Shown one piece after another: positions 1-8,106 of a stretch of DNA of 64,000 nucleotides. Every line of letters starts with the position of its first letter. The stretch's first letter is position 1. A model generated the notes under the pieces. It saw only the letters and a program-made list of their open reading frames with translations, was not told the origin of the DNA and searched no databases. This stretch comes from Streptomyces sp. NBC_01381. Lineage in GTDB: Bacteria > Actinomycetota > Actinomycetes > Streptomycetales > Streptomycetaceae. The stretch is taken from the NCBI RefSeq assembly GCF_026340305.1, contig NZ_JAPEPI010000002.1, forward strand, positions 992,001 to 1,056,000, read 5' to 3'. A program made the position numbers and the translations under genes.

Positions 1-360
1 AAGCGCGGCATCGGCATGACGATGGCGGGCTGGGGTCCGGACTTCCCGACCGGTCAGGGCTACGCGCAGCCGCTGTTCGACAGCCGCTTCATCGCTGAGA
101 ACGGCAACTACAACGAGTCGCAGATCGAGGAGCCGAAGGTCGACAAGTTCTTCGACGACGCGATCGCCGAGGTCGACCCCGAGAAGGCCGGTCAGATCTA
201 CACCGACCTCGCTCACGAGATCGTCGACAAGGCCTACTGGATGCCCTTCATCTACGAGAAGAACATCTCGTGGCGCGGTTCGCGGGCGACCAACGTCTAC
301 TCCTCCGCCGCCTACAGCGGCCGTTACGACTACATCTCGCTCGGTGTGAACGAGAAGTAG
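1..360 (+). CDS. Peptide ABC transporter substrate-binding protein, C-terminal end (partial)
   Basis: The reading frame is open from the first base to a TAG stop at 358-360, so only the last 119 residues are present. The segment with GWGPDFPTGQGY and the helical stretch DPEKAGQIYTDLAHEIVD followed by a short PFIYEKN strand is typical of the end of family 5 solute-binding proteins (DppA/OppA type), which capture peptides outside the membrane and deliver them to the permease. A permease and two ATPase genes follow directly in the same direction, which supports the assignment. The lipoprotein signal and ligand-binding core lie outside the window. Confidence 0.9.
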   Translation, partial: KRGIGMTMAGWGPDFPTGQGYAQPLFDSRFIAENGNYNESQIEEPKVDKFFDDAIAEVDPEKAGQIYTDLAHEIVDKAYWMPFIYEKNISWRGSRATNVYSSAAYSGRYDYISLGVNEK

Positions 361-430
361 TCCCGCCGCAAGGCCGTCCGTCCCACCGCCGAATCCCGCC
401 AGTCCGAAGGGCAGGTGATGGCCCCGGGCG

Positions 431-1483
431 GTGGCCGGGACTCCTCACAAGGGGGTCCTGGCCACCGCCGGGCCGCGCACAGTGCTTGCTTATCTCATCC
501 GGCGCCTGATCGCCGTTGTCATCATGGTGCTGGTCGTACTGCTCGCGACCTTCACCGTCTTCTTCATGCTGCCCAAGTGGGCGGGACAGGACATCGCCGT
601 CCTCTTCGCCGGCAAGTCGTCCGGTGCCGAGCAGCTCGCGGGCATCCGGATCAAACTGGGCCTGGACGATCCTCTGCTCGTCCAGTTCTGGGACTTCGTC
701 AAGGGCATCCCGATGGGGCGTGACTACGCCAACGGGGCCGACGTCACCCACTGCCCGGCCCCCTGCTTCGGATACTCCTTCCGTACCGAGGCCCCGGTCT
801 GGGAGACCCTCAAGGACGCCCTGCCCGTCACCGCGGCGCTCGCCGCCGGTGCCTGTGTGCTGTGGCTGATCGCCGGTGTCGCCACCGGCGTGCTCTCCGC
901 GCTCAAGCGGGGCACCGTCTGGGACCGTTCCGCGATGATCACCGCCCTCGGCGGCGTCTCGCTGCCGGTCTTCTTCACCGGCATGATCGCGATGGGGCTC
1001 TTCGTCCACACCCTTGGCTGGGTGGAGATCGAGGACACCCTCACCACGGACGATCCGATCAACATCTGGTTCGAGACGCTGATCCTGCCCTGGATCGTGC
1101 TCGCGTTCCTCAATGCCGCCATGTACGCGCGACTGACCCGCGCCACCATGCTGGAAGTGCTCGGCGAGGACTACATCCGCACCGCGCGCGCCAAGGGGCT
1201 CGGCGAGGCCACCGTCATCCGACGGCACGCGCTGCGCTCCGCCATGACGCCGATCCTCACGGTCTTCGGCCTCGACCTCGGTGTGCTCATGGGCGGCGCC
1301 GTCCTCACCGAGTCCACGTTCAACCTGCCGGGGCTCGGCCTCGAGGCGGTCAAGGCCATCAGCAACAAGGACCTGCCGGTGATCCTCGGCGTCACCTTGT
1401 GCGCATCGCTCGCGATCGCCCTCGCCAACCTCGTCGTCGACCTTCTGTACGCCGTCATCGACCCGCGAGTGAGGCTGGGATGA
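431..1483 (+). CDS. Peptide ABC transporter permease (DppB/OppB type)
   Basis: Integral membrane subunit of a peptide importer. The protein begins with the LAYLIRRLIAVVIMVLVV helix typical of DppB-type permeases, has several further hydrophobic segments, and carries the ATPase-coupling EAA loop near residues 240-265 (LGEDYIRTARAKGLGEATVIRRHALR). A GTG at 431 opens the frame. A second in-frame GTG at 482 starts exactly at the first membrane helix and is the better match to family length, so the first 17 residues are uncertain. The stop overlaps the next ATG by 4 bases (ATGA), indicating translational coupling. Only one permease gene lies between binding protein and ATPases; the DppC-type partner is not here and may lie upstream of the window. 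Confidence 0.93.
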   Translation: MAGTPHKGVLATAGPRTVLAYLIRRLIAVVIMVLVVLLATFTVFFMLPKWAGQDIAVLFAGKSSGAEQLAGIRIKLGLDDPLLVQFWDFVKGIPMGRDYANGADVTHCPAPCFGYSFRTEAPVWETLKDALPVTAALAAGACVLWLIAGVATGVLSALKRGTVWDRSAMITALGGVSLPVFFTGMIAMGLFVHTLGWVEIEDTLTTDDPINIWFETLILPWIVLAFLNAAMYARLTRATMLEVLGEDYIRTARAKGLGEATVIRRHALRSAMTPILTVFGLDLGVLMGGAVLTESTFNLPGLGLEAVKAISNKDLPVILGVTLCASLAIALANLVVDLLYAVIDPRVRLG

Positions 1484-2580
1484 CCGATCTGCACAAGACC
1501 GGAGCGGCGGTCGGAGAACCCGTCGCCACCGCTTCGGACGCTCCCAGCGCCTTCCTCGAAGTACGCGATCTCAAGGTGCACTTCCCGACCGACGACGGCC
1601 TGGTCAAGTCCGTCGACGGGCTCAGCTTCCAGCTGGAGAAGGGCAAGACCCTCGGCATCGTCGGCGAGTCGGGATCCGGCAAGTCCGTCACCTCGCTCGG
1701 CATCCTCGGCCTGCACACCGCAGGGCAGTACGGCCGCCGCAGGGCGCAGCTCTCCGGTGAGATCTGGCTGAACGGCACGGAGCTGCTGACCGCGGACCCG
1801 AACGAGGTGCGCAAGCTGCGTGGCCGCGACATGGCGATGATCTTCCAGGACCCGCTGTCCGCGCTGCACCCGTACTACTCCATCGGCAAGCAGATCATGG
1901 AGGCGTACCGGGTCCACCACAACGTGGACAAGAAGGCCGCCCGCAAGCGCGCCATCGAGATGCTCGACCGGGTGGGCATCCCCCAGCCGGACAAGCGGGT
2001 CGACAGCTACCCGCACGAGTTCTCCGGCGGCATGCGCCAGCGCGCGATGATCGCGATGGCCCTGGTGAACAACCCCGAGCTGCTCATCGCGGACGAGCCG
2101 ACGACCGCCCTGGACGTCACCGTCCAGGCGCAGATCCTCGACCTCATCCGGGATCTGCAGAAGGAGTTCGGCTCCGCGGTCATCATGATCACGCACGACC
2201 TGGGCGTCGTCGCCGAGATGGCGGACGAGCTGCTCGTGATGTACGGCGGCCGCTGCGTCGAGCGCGGCACCGCCGAGAAGGTCTTCTACGAGCCCCAGCA
2301 CCCCTACACCTGGGGCCTGTTGGGCTCGATGCCGCGCATCGACCGCGAGGAGACCGACCGTCTCGTACCGGTCAAGGGCTCCCCGCCCAGCCTGATCAAC
2401 CTGCCCCAGGGCTGCGCCTTCAACCCGCGCTGCCCGTACGCCGACATCCCCAAGGACCAGATCACCCGCCGCGAGCGCCCCGATCTGCGCGAGGTGGCCC
2501 CGGGACACTTCACCGCCTGCCACATGGCGCAGGAGGAGCGCACCCGCATCTGGACCGAAGAGATTGCGCCGAAGCTGTGA
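1480..2580 (+). CDS. Peptide ABC transporter ATP-binding protein (DppD/OppD type)
   Basis: A 366-residue ATPase that powers peptide import. Walker A is GESGSGKS at residues 62-69, the signature is FSGGMRQR, Walker B is LLIADEP, and the switch histidine follows in MITHDLGVVAEMAD. The C-terminus has the oligopeptide/dipeptide extension with paired cysteines (CAFNPRCPY and a later TACHM) that in related proteins ligates an iron-sulfur cluster. The ATG overlaps the permease stop, and the stop overlaps the GTG of the second ATPase (GTGA). DppD and DppF normally act as a heterodimer, so the overlaps fit equimolar synthesis. Confidence 0.95.
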   Translation: MTDLHKTGAAVGEPVATASDAPSAFLEVRDLKVHFPTDDGLVKSVDGLSFQLEKGKTLGIVGESGSGKSVTSLGILGLHTAGQYGRRRAQLSGEIWLNGTELLTADPNEVRKLRGRDMAMIFQDPLSALHPYYSIGKQIMEAYRVHHNVDKKAARKRAIEMLDRVGIPQPDKRVDSYPHEFSGGMRQRAMIAMALVNNPELLIADEPTTALDVTVQAQILDLIRDLQKEFGSAVIMITHDLGVVAEMADELLVMYGGRCVERGTAEKVFYEPQHPYTWGLLGSMPRIDREETDRLVPVKGSPPSLINLPQGCAFNPRCPYADIPKDQITRRERPDLREVAPGHFTACHMAQEERTRIWTEEIAPKL

Positions 2581-2636
2581 AAGACGAAGCGAAAGACCAG
2601 GCGAAAGATCTGGCGAAAGATCCGGTGAAGGGCAAG
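2577..2636 (+). repeat. 12-bp tandem repeat at the start of the DppF-type gene
   Basis: Five consecutive 12-base units starting at 2577, 2589, 2601, 2613 and 2625. The three middle units share GCGAAAGA followed by four variable bases; the first and last are degenerate (GTGAAAGACGAA, GTGAAGGGCAAG). They keep frame and encode Lys-rich tetrapeptides. Confidence 0.8.
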
Positions 2637-3845
2637 GGCCAGGAGATGACGATCCCGGCGCAGTCGAAGAGCTCTCCGGAGTCTCCCGAGCCGCTGCTCA
2701 AGGTCGAAGGCCTGGTGAAGCACTTCCCCATCAAGAAGGGGCTGCTGCAGCGCCAGGTGGCGGCGGTGCAGGCCGTCGACGGTCTCAGCTTCGACGTACG
2801 CCCCGGTGAGACGCTCGGCGTCGTGGGCGAGTCGGGCTGCGGCAAGTCGACGATGGGCCGGCTGATCACCCGCCTGCTCGAACCGACCGCGGGCCGCGTG
2901 GAGTTCGAGGGCGTGGACATCACGCACCTGAACACCGGCAAGATGCGGCCGCTGCGCCGCGACGTCCAGATGATCTTCCAGGACCCGTACTCGTCGCTGA
3001 ACCCGCGGCACACCATCGGCACGATCGTCGGTGCGCCGTTCAAGCTCCAGGGCGTCAAGCCCGAGGGCGGTCTGCGCAAGCACGTGCAGGAGATGCTGGA
3101 GCGGGTCGGGCTCAGCCCCGAGCACTACAACCGCTACCCGCACGAGTTCTCCGGCGGTCAGCGCCAGCGCATCGGCATCGCCCGCGCGCTCGCGCTGCGG
3201 CCCAAGCTGGTCGTGGCCGACGAGCCCGTCTCCGCCCTGGACGTCTCCATCCAGGCGCAGGTGGTCAACCTCCTGGACGACCTGCAGGACGAGCTCGGTC
3301 TGACGTACGTGATCATCGCGCACGACCTCTCGGTCATCCGGCACGTCTCGGACCGCATCGCGGTGATGTACCTCGGCAAGATCGTGGAGCTCGCGGACCG
3401 CAAGGACCTCTACACCAAGCCGATGCACCCGTACACCAAGGCGCTGCTCTCCGCGGTGCCGGTGCCCGACCCCAAGCGGCGCGGGGTCAAGAGCGAGCGC
3501 ATCCTGCTCCGCGGTGACGTCCCGTCGCCGATCTCCCCGCCCACCGGCTGCCGCTTCCACACGCGGTGCTGGAAGGCGACGGAGCTCTGCGCGAAGACGG
3601 AGCCGCCGCTGATCACCCTGGAGACGGGCCACCAGGTGGCCTGCCACCACCCGGAGAACGCCGAGGACCAGGCGCCCGAGGACACCAAGCTGCTGCAGGT
3701 CGCCAAGGAGGCGATCGAGGTGGTGTCGGTGGTGAGCAAGGCGGAGGAGACGGCCGTGGAGGCCGCTGCGGAGGTCAAGACCGTGTCGAAAGACGACGGC
3801 GCTCCGGAAGTGGAAGCCAAGGGTCAGGCGTCAACTGACCAGTAG
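2577..3845 (+). CDS. Peptide ABC transporter ATP-binding protein (DppF/OppF type) with charged tails
   Basis: Second ATPase of the importer, 422 residues, longer than usual. Walker A GESGCGKS, signature FSGGQRQR, Walker B LVVADEP and the C-terminal oligopeptide extension (CRFHTRC) are intact. Two additions stand out. The first 20 codons are a 12-bp tandem repeat encoding Lys-Asp-x-Ala units, and about 60 residues after the normal end form a Glu/Lys/Val/Ala-rich tail. The GTG at 2577 overlaps the previous stop; an internal ATG at 2646 would remove the repeat and begin close to the normal family start, so the repeat may or may not be translated. Last gene of the operon. Confidence 0.93.
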   Translation: MKDEAKDQAKDLAKDPVKGKGQEMTIPAQSKSSPESPEPLLKVEGLVKHFPIKKGLLQRQVAAVQAVDGLSFDVRPGETLGVVGESGCGKSTMGRLITRLLEPTAGRVEFEGVDITHLNTGKMRPLRRDVQMIFQDPYSSLNPRHTIGTIVGAPFKLQGVKPEGGLRKHVQEMLERVGLSPEHYNRYPHEFSGGQRQRIGIARALALRPKLVVADEPVSALDVSIQAQVVNLLDDLQDELGLTYVIIAHDLSVIRHVSDRIAVMYLGKIVELADRKDLYTKPMHPYTKALLSAVPVPDPKRRGVKSERILLRGDVPSPISPPTGCRFHTRCWKATELCAKTEPPLITLETGHQVACHHPENAEDQAPEDTKLLQVAKEAIEVVSVVSKAEETAVEAAAEVKTVSKDDGAPEVEAKGQASTDQ

Positions 3846-3852
3846 CGCCTGA

Positions 3853-3881
3853 TGACTTGGTAAAAATCAGTCACCAGGTCA
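3853..3881. terminator. Inverted repeat after the ABC operon
   Basis: TGACTTGGT (3853-3861) pairs with ACCAGGTCA (3873-3881) over 9 positions including one G-U pair, with an A-rich 11-base loop, 8 bases after the DppF-type stop. There is no U tract. It could be a terminator for the ABC operon or an operator for the downstream aminopeptidase gene. Confidence 0.4.
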
Positions 3882-3954
3882 TGTACACGCCCATACGGGA
3901 GAGTGCAGAGTCTGCGTGTCCGTTTCATCGGAACACGCGCGAAAGGGATGACTC

Positions 3955-5346
3955 ATGGCACTCTCCCGTTCGGCACGTCTGGGGGCACTGGCCACAGCCG
4001 CCGCCTCCTTCTGCTTGATCGCCGCCGCACCCGCGCCGCACCCCGGCTCGGACGGCGTCGGCGACCCGTACTTCCCGCAGCTCGGCAACGGCGGATTCGA
4101 CGTACGCCACTACGGCCTCGACGTGGCGTACAACCCCGACACCGACCGCCTCGACGGCCGCACCACGATCACCGCGCGCGCCACCCAGAACCTCTCTTCC
4201 TTCGACCTCGACCTCCAGAAGCTGGAGGTGACGAGAATCGAGGTGAACGGAAGACGGGCGCACTTCACACGCGAGGGCGACGAGATCCGCATCAGCCCGC
4301 GCGACCACCTGCGCAAGCACAAGACGTTCACCGTGACCGTCACCTACGGCGGCGTCCCCGAGCCGCTGAGCGGCCCCATCGTCTTCGGCTCCGACTACGG
4401 CTGGATGAAGACCACCGACGGCGTCTTCGTCGCCTGCGAGCCCAATGCCGCGTCGACCTGGTTCCCGTCCAGCGACCACCCGGGGGACAAGGCCGCCTTC
4501 GACATCCGCATCAAGGCTCCCAAGGGCCTGACCGGGGTCTCCAACGGCCGCCTCGTCGACACCTACGACAAGGGCGGCCAGACCGTCGCCCACTGGCGCG
4601 AGTCCAAGCCCATGGCGACCTACCTGGCCACCGCCACGATCGGGAAGTTCGACGTGAAGCAGGGCAAGACCCCGGCGGGGACTCCGATCTACGTCGCCAT
4701 CGACCCCGTCCTCGAGAACAGCAACAACGTGGACGTCTACGGCGTCACGGCCGCGGTCACCGACTACTGGTCGAAGATCTTCGGCCCGTACCCCTTCGAG
4801 GAGACCGGCGCGATCGTCGACGACATGCCGCAGGCGGGCTTCTCCCTCGAGACCCAGACCAAGCCGGTCTACTCCGCGATCCGCAGCGAGTCGACCATCG
4901 CCCACGAGGTCGCCCACCAGTGGTTCGGCGACTCCGTGACGCCCGAGAAGTGGGACGACATCTGGCTCAACGAGGGCTTCGCGACCTACTCCCAGTGGCT
5001 GTGGAGCGAACACAAGGGCACCCAGTCCGCCCGCGACGCCTTCCTCGCGGGCTACAACTCGCGCCCGGGCGACTCGGCCTTCTGGCAGACGGTCGTCGGC
5101 GACCCGCAGCGCGACACGATGTTCGCCTCCGCCGTGTACCAGCGCGGCGCGATGACGCTCCAGGTCCTGCGCGAGCGCATCGGTGACAAGGCGTTCTTCA
5201 AGCTGCTCCCGGCCTGGACCCAGCAGAACCGGTACGGGAACGCGAACACCGCCGACTTCATCCGGCTCGCCGAGAAGATCTCGGGCAAGCAGCTCGACGG
5301 GCTCTTCGAGACGTGGCTGTTCACGAAGGGCAAGCCCGCCCTGTAA
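3955..5346 (+). CDS. Secreted M1 family metallopeptidase (short form)
   Basis: A 463-residue zinc aminopeptidase with an N-terminal signal sequence (basic start, hydrophobic core to about residue 27). The zinc site HEVAHQWFGD is followed 18 residues after the second His by the Glu of NEGFATY, giving the HExxH-18-E pattern of M1 enzymes. The usual GxMEN exopeptidase motif is replaced by AGFSLETQT at the expected position, as in the short actinobacterial group. The large C-terminal domain of typical 850-residue aminopeptidase N is absent. GAAAGG lies 8 bases before the ATG. Probably degrades peptides outside the cell, which would suit the upstream peptide importer, but a shared operon is unlikely because an inverted repeat separates them. 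Confidence 0.92.
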   Translation: MALSRSARLGALATAAASFCLIAAAPAPHPGSDGVGDPYFPQLGNGGFDVRHYGLDVAYNPDTDRLDGRTTITARATQNLSSFDLDLQKLEVTRIEVNGRRAHFTREGDEIRISPRDHLRKHKTFTVTVTYGGVPEPLSGPIVFGSDYGWMKTTDGVFVACEPNAASTWFPSSDHPGDKAAFDIRIKAPKGLTGVSNGRLVDTYDKGGQTVAHWRESKPMATYLATATIGKFDVKQGKTPAGTPIYVAIDPVLENSNNVDVYGVTAAVTDYWSKIFGPYPFEETGAIVDDMPQAGFSLETQTKPVYSAIRSESTIAHEVAHQWFGDSVTPEKWDDIWLNEGFATYSQWLWSEHKGTQSARDAFLAGYNSRPGDSAFWQTVVGDPQRDTMFASAVYQRGAMTLQVLRERIGDKAFFKLLPAWTQQNRYGNANTADFIRLAEKISGKQLDGLFETWLFTKGKPAL

Positions 5347-5347
5347 G

Positions 5348-5364
5348 CCGGCCCTGTAGGCCGG
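5348..5364. terminator. Hairpin after the M1 peptidase gene
   Basis: CCGGCC (5348-5353) and GGCCGG (5359-5364) form a perfect 6-bp stem with a 5-base loop directly after the TAA stop. No U tract follows, which is common in Streptomyces. Confidence 0.45.
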
Positions 5365-5405
5365 GCCTCGTCGGGCCGGTGTCGGCGGGCAGGTAAGAAT
5401 GTCGC

Positions 5406-6074
5406 GTGATTCAGGATCTGTTCAGTCCCTCCGTCCAGCACGCGCTCGACATCGTCGGGATCTTCGTCTTCGCGATCTCCGGCGCCCTGCTCGCCGTACG
5501 CAAGAACTTCGACGTCTTCGGCATCGCCGTGCTCGCCGAGGTCACCGCCCTGGGCGGCGGGATCCTCCGGGACCTGGTCATCGGGGCGGTGCCGCCGGCC
5601 GCGTTCACCGACCTCGGCTACTTCATCACCCCGCTGTTCGCCGCCGCCCTGGTCTTCTTCCTGCACCCCGAGGTGGAGCGCACCCAGGTGGCGGTGAACG
5701 TCTTCGACGCGGCGGGGCTCGGCCTGTTCTGCGTCACCGGCACCACCAAGGCGTACGAATACGGCCTCGGCCTCACCGCGTCGGCGGCCCTGGGTCTGGC
5801 CACCGCGGTGGGCGGCGGCGTACTGCGCGACATCATCGCCAACGAGGTGCCGTCGCTGGTGCGCTGGGACCGCGATCTGTACGCCGTGCCCGCGATCGTC
5901 GGCTCCGCGATGGTCGCGCTCTGCATCAACTACGACATGGTGAACGGCTTCACCAGCGGCCTCGCCGTGGTCACGGCGTTCGTGCTGCGGCTGCTCGCGA
6001 TGCGCTACCACTGGCGTGCGCCGCGGGCCTGGCACCGGCGTTCGACGGCGGTGGAGGTGGAGGACGGGTCGTAG
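5406..6074 (+). CDS. TRIC-type cation channel family membrane protein (UPF0126)
   Basis: A 222-residue membrane protein with about seven hydrophobic segments arranged as two homologous halves. Each half carries the family motif: GGGILRD near residue 57 and GGGVLRD near residue 138. This is the prokaryotic trimeric intracellular cation channel (YadS/UPF0126) family, whose members conduct monovalent cations; the E. coli relatives have also been linked to glycine transport. The start is a GTG with only a weak upstream AGG. It stands alone between the peptidase and a strongly promoted secreted-protein gene. Confidence 0.85.
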   Translation: MIQDLFSPSVQHALDIVGIFVFAISGALLAVRKNFDVFGIAVLAEVTALGGGILRDLVIGAVPPAAFTDLGYFITPLFAAALVFFLHPEVERTQVAVNVFDAAGLGLFCVTGTTKAYEYGLGLTASAALGLATAVGGGVLRDIIANEVPSLVRWDRDLYAVPAIVGSAMVALCINYDMVNGFTSGLAVVTAFVLRLLAMRYHWRAPRAWHRRSTAVEVEDGS

Positions 6075-6153
6075 GAGTGGCGCGTGGTGCTGCCGCGTCA
6101 CCAACTGCCCGTACCCCTTCACCAGTTGAACACCATCAGCCTCTCCTGACCCC

Positions 6154-6182
6154 TTGACGCGTTACTTCCTCACGAGTTAACT
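6154..6182 (+). promoter_or_regulatory. Candidate promoter of the secreted beta-helix gene
   Basis: TTGACG (6154-6159), a 17-base spacer and TTAACT (6177-6182) form a good vegetative-type promoter about 60 bases upstream of the ATG at 6243, in an AT-richer stretch than the surroundings. Confidence 0.5.
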
Positions 6183-6193
6183 CAAGCACTGAA

Positions 6194-6209
6194 TTAAGTC
6201 TGGACCAAC
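6194..6209. promoter_or_regulatory. Weak DasR-like (dre) site
   Basis: The core GTCTGGACCA (6198-6207) matches nine of the ten central positions of the dre consensus, but the outer bases do not match (9 of 16 overall). It sits just after the candidate -10 box of a secreted carbohydrate-active-looking protein. Tentative. Confidence 0.2.
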
Positions 6210-6242
6210 CTTCCCTCCCCCCCACGTTTTTTGGAAGGCCCC

Positions 6243-8036
6243 ATGAATCTCACCCACAGAAGGCGCGGTCGCGCCCTCCCGATGGGCGCCGCGCTCGCAG
6301 TCGCCGCGGGCACGCTCGGGCTCATCACGATCCAGAGCGCCGACGCCGGTCAGGCCCCCGCGAAGTCGGAGCGCACGACCGCGACCGTGGCCGCCGACGC
6401 CCCCGACCTCGGCCCGAACGTCGACATCTTCGACCCGTCGATGTCGCACGACACCATCCAGGGCCGCCTCGACGAGGTGTTCAAGCAGCAGGAGACCAAC
6501 CAGTTCGGCGGCGAGCGGCGCGCGCTGCTCTTCAAGCCCGGTTCGTACGACGACGTCGACGCGAACATCGGCTTCTACACGCAGATCGCCGGGCTCGGCC
6601 TCTCCCCGGACGACACCGACATCAACGGCGCGGTGCACGCCGAGGCCGACTGGTTCCAGGGCAACGCCACCCAGAACTTCTGGCGCGGCGCGGAGAACCT
6701 CGCCGTGACCCCGAAGGCCGGGGAGGACCGCTGGGCAGTGTCGCAGGCCGCGCCCTATCGGCGCATGCATCTGAAGGGCGATCTGCGGCTCGACGACGGC
6801 GGCTGGTCGAGCGGGGGACTGCTCGCCGACACCAAGGTCGACGGACGGGTCGACTCCGGCTCGCAGCAGCAGTGGCTGTCCCGCAACACCGACTGGGGCG
6901 GCTGGCAGGGCTCCAACTGGAACATGGTGTTCGTCGGAGCGAAGAACGCGCCCGCCGGGAACTTCCCCAACCCGCCCTATACCAGGGTCGATCAGACCCC
7001 CGTCTCGCGCGAGAAGCCTTTCCTGTACGTCGACGAGGGCGACGCCTACAAGGTGTTCGTGCCCGGTGTGCGCAAGGACAGCAGCGGCACCAGCTGGTCC
7101 GGCGGCGCCCCGGCGGGCGAGTCCCTGCCGATCGACGACTTCTACATCGTGAAGCCGGGCGCGAGCGCGTCCGACATCAACGGCGCACTCGCGGACGGCA
7201 AGAACCTCCTGGTGACGCCGGGGGTCTACCACCTCGACCAGACCCTGAAGGTGACCAGGCCCGACACGGTCGTCCTCGGTCTCGGGCTCGCCACCTTCAT
7301 CCCGGACGGCGGGCTGACGGCGATGACCGTCGCCGACGTGGACGGCGTGAAGGTGGCGGGCGTCCTCTTCGACGCGGGGACGGAGAACTCGGACACATTG
7401 ATGGAGGTCGGCGGCGAGGGTGCGAACGCGGACCATGCCGCCAATCCGACCTCGCTGCACGACGTGTACTTCCGGGTCGGGGGAGCGGCCGCGGGCAAAG
7501 CGACAAAGAGCCTTGTCGTCAACAGCTCGGACGTCATCGGCGACCACACCTGGATCTGGCGGGCCGACCACGGCGACGGCGTCGGCTGGAACACGAACAC
7601 GGCGGACACGGGCCTGGTCGTGAACGGCGACGACGTGACGATGTACGGCCTGTTCGTCGAGCACTACCAGAAGCATCAGACGATCTGGAACGGCGAGGGC
7701 GGCCGGACGTACTTCTACCAGAACGAGATGCCGTACGACCCGCCGGACCAGGCGGCCTGGATGAACGGCGGGACGAAGGGATACGCCGCGTACAAGGTGG
7801 CCGACTCGGTCACGCAGCACGAGGCGTGGGGGCTCGGCTCCTACTGCTTCTTCAATGTCAACAAGTCCGTCGCGGCCGAGCATGCCTTCGAGGTGCCGCA
7901 GCGGGAGGGGGTGCGGTTCCACGACATGGTGACGGTGTCGCTGGGCGGCACGGGCACGATCCATCACGTGATCAACGGGACGGGCGGGCCTTCGGACGCG
8001 CAGAACAATGTGGCGAATCTGGCGAGCTACCCCTGA
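6243..8036 (+). CDS. Secreted right-handed beta-helix protein (GH55/pectate-lyase-like fold)
   Basis: A 597-residue secreted protein. The signal sequence has a basic start, a hydrophobic core and an ADA-type cleavage region near residue 35. The middle and C-terminal parts have the repeating short-strand pattern of parallel beta-helix enzymes (for example LLVTPGVYHLDQTL, VVLGLGLATFIPDG, VTMYGLFVEHYQKHQTIWNG), as in glycoside hydrolase family 55 and related polysaccharide-acting proteins. Streptomyces homologues are often labelled adenylyl cyclase or coagulation factor 5/8 protein, which nothing here supports. GGAAGG five bases upstream sets the start at the ATG 6243. Substrate unknown; no catalytic residues could be assigned by eye. 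Confidence 0.7.
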   Translation: MNLTHRRRGRALPMGAALAVAAGTLGLITIQSADAGQAPAKSERTTATVAADAPDLGPNVDIFDPSMSHDTIQGRLDEVFKQQETNQFGGERRALLFKPGSYDDVDANIGFYTQIAGLGLSPDDTDINGAVHAEADWFQGNATQNFWRGAENLAVTPKAGEDRWAVSQAAPYRRMHLKGDLRLDDGGWSSGGLLADTKVDGRVDSGSQQQWLSRNTDWGGWQGSNWNMVFVGAKNAPAGNFPNPPYTRVDQTPVSREKPFLYVDEGDAYKVFVPGVRKDSSGTSWSGGAPAGESLPIDDFYIVKPGASASDINGALADGKNLLVTPGVYHLDQTLKVTRPDTVVLGLGLATFIPDGGLTAMTVADVDGVKVAGVLFDAGTENSDTLMEVGGEGANADHAANPTSLHDVYFRVGGAAAGKATKSLVVNSSDVIGDHTWIWRADHGDGVGWNTNTADTGLVVNGDDVTMYGLFVEHYQKHQTIWNGEGGRTYFYQNEMPYDPPDQAAWMNGGTKGYAAYKVADSVTQHEAWGLGSYCFFNVNKSVAAEHAFEVPQREGVRFHDMVTVSLGGTGTIHHVINGTGGPSDAQNNVANLASYP

Positions 8037-8106
8037 GCGGCTGTGAGCGGCTTGAGCCCGGCAGAAAAAGCTACCGCTCAGTAATTTCATGTTGTACGTT
8101 GCTGGC

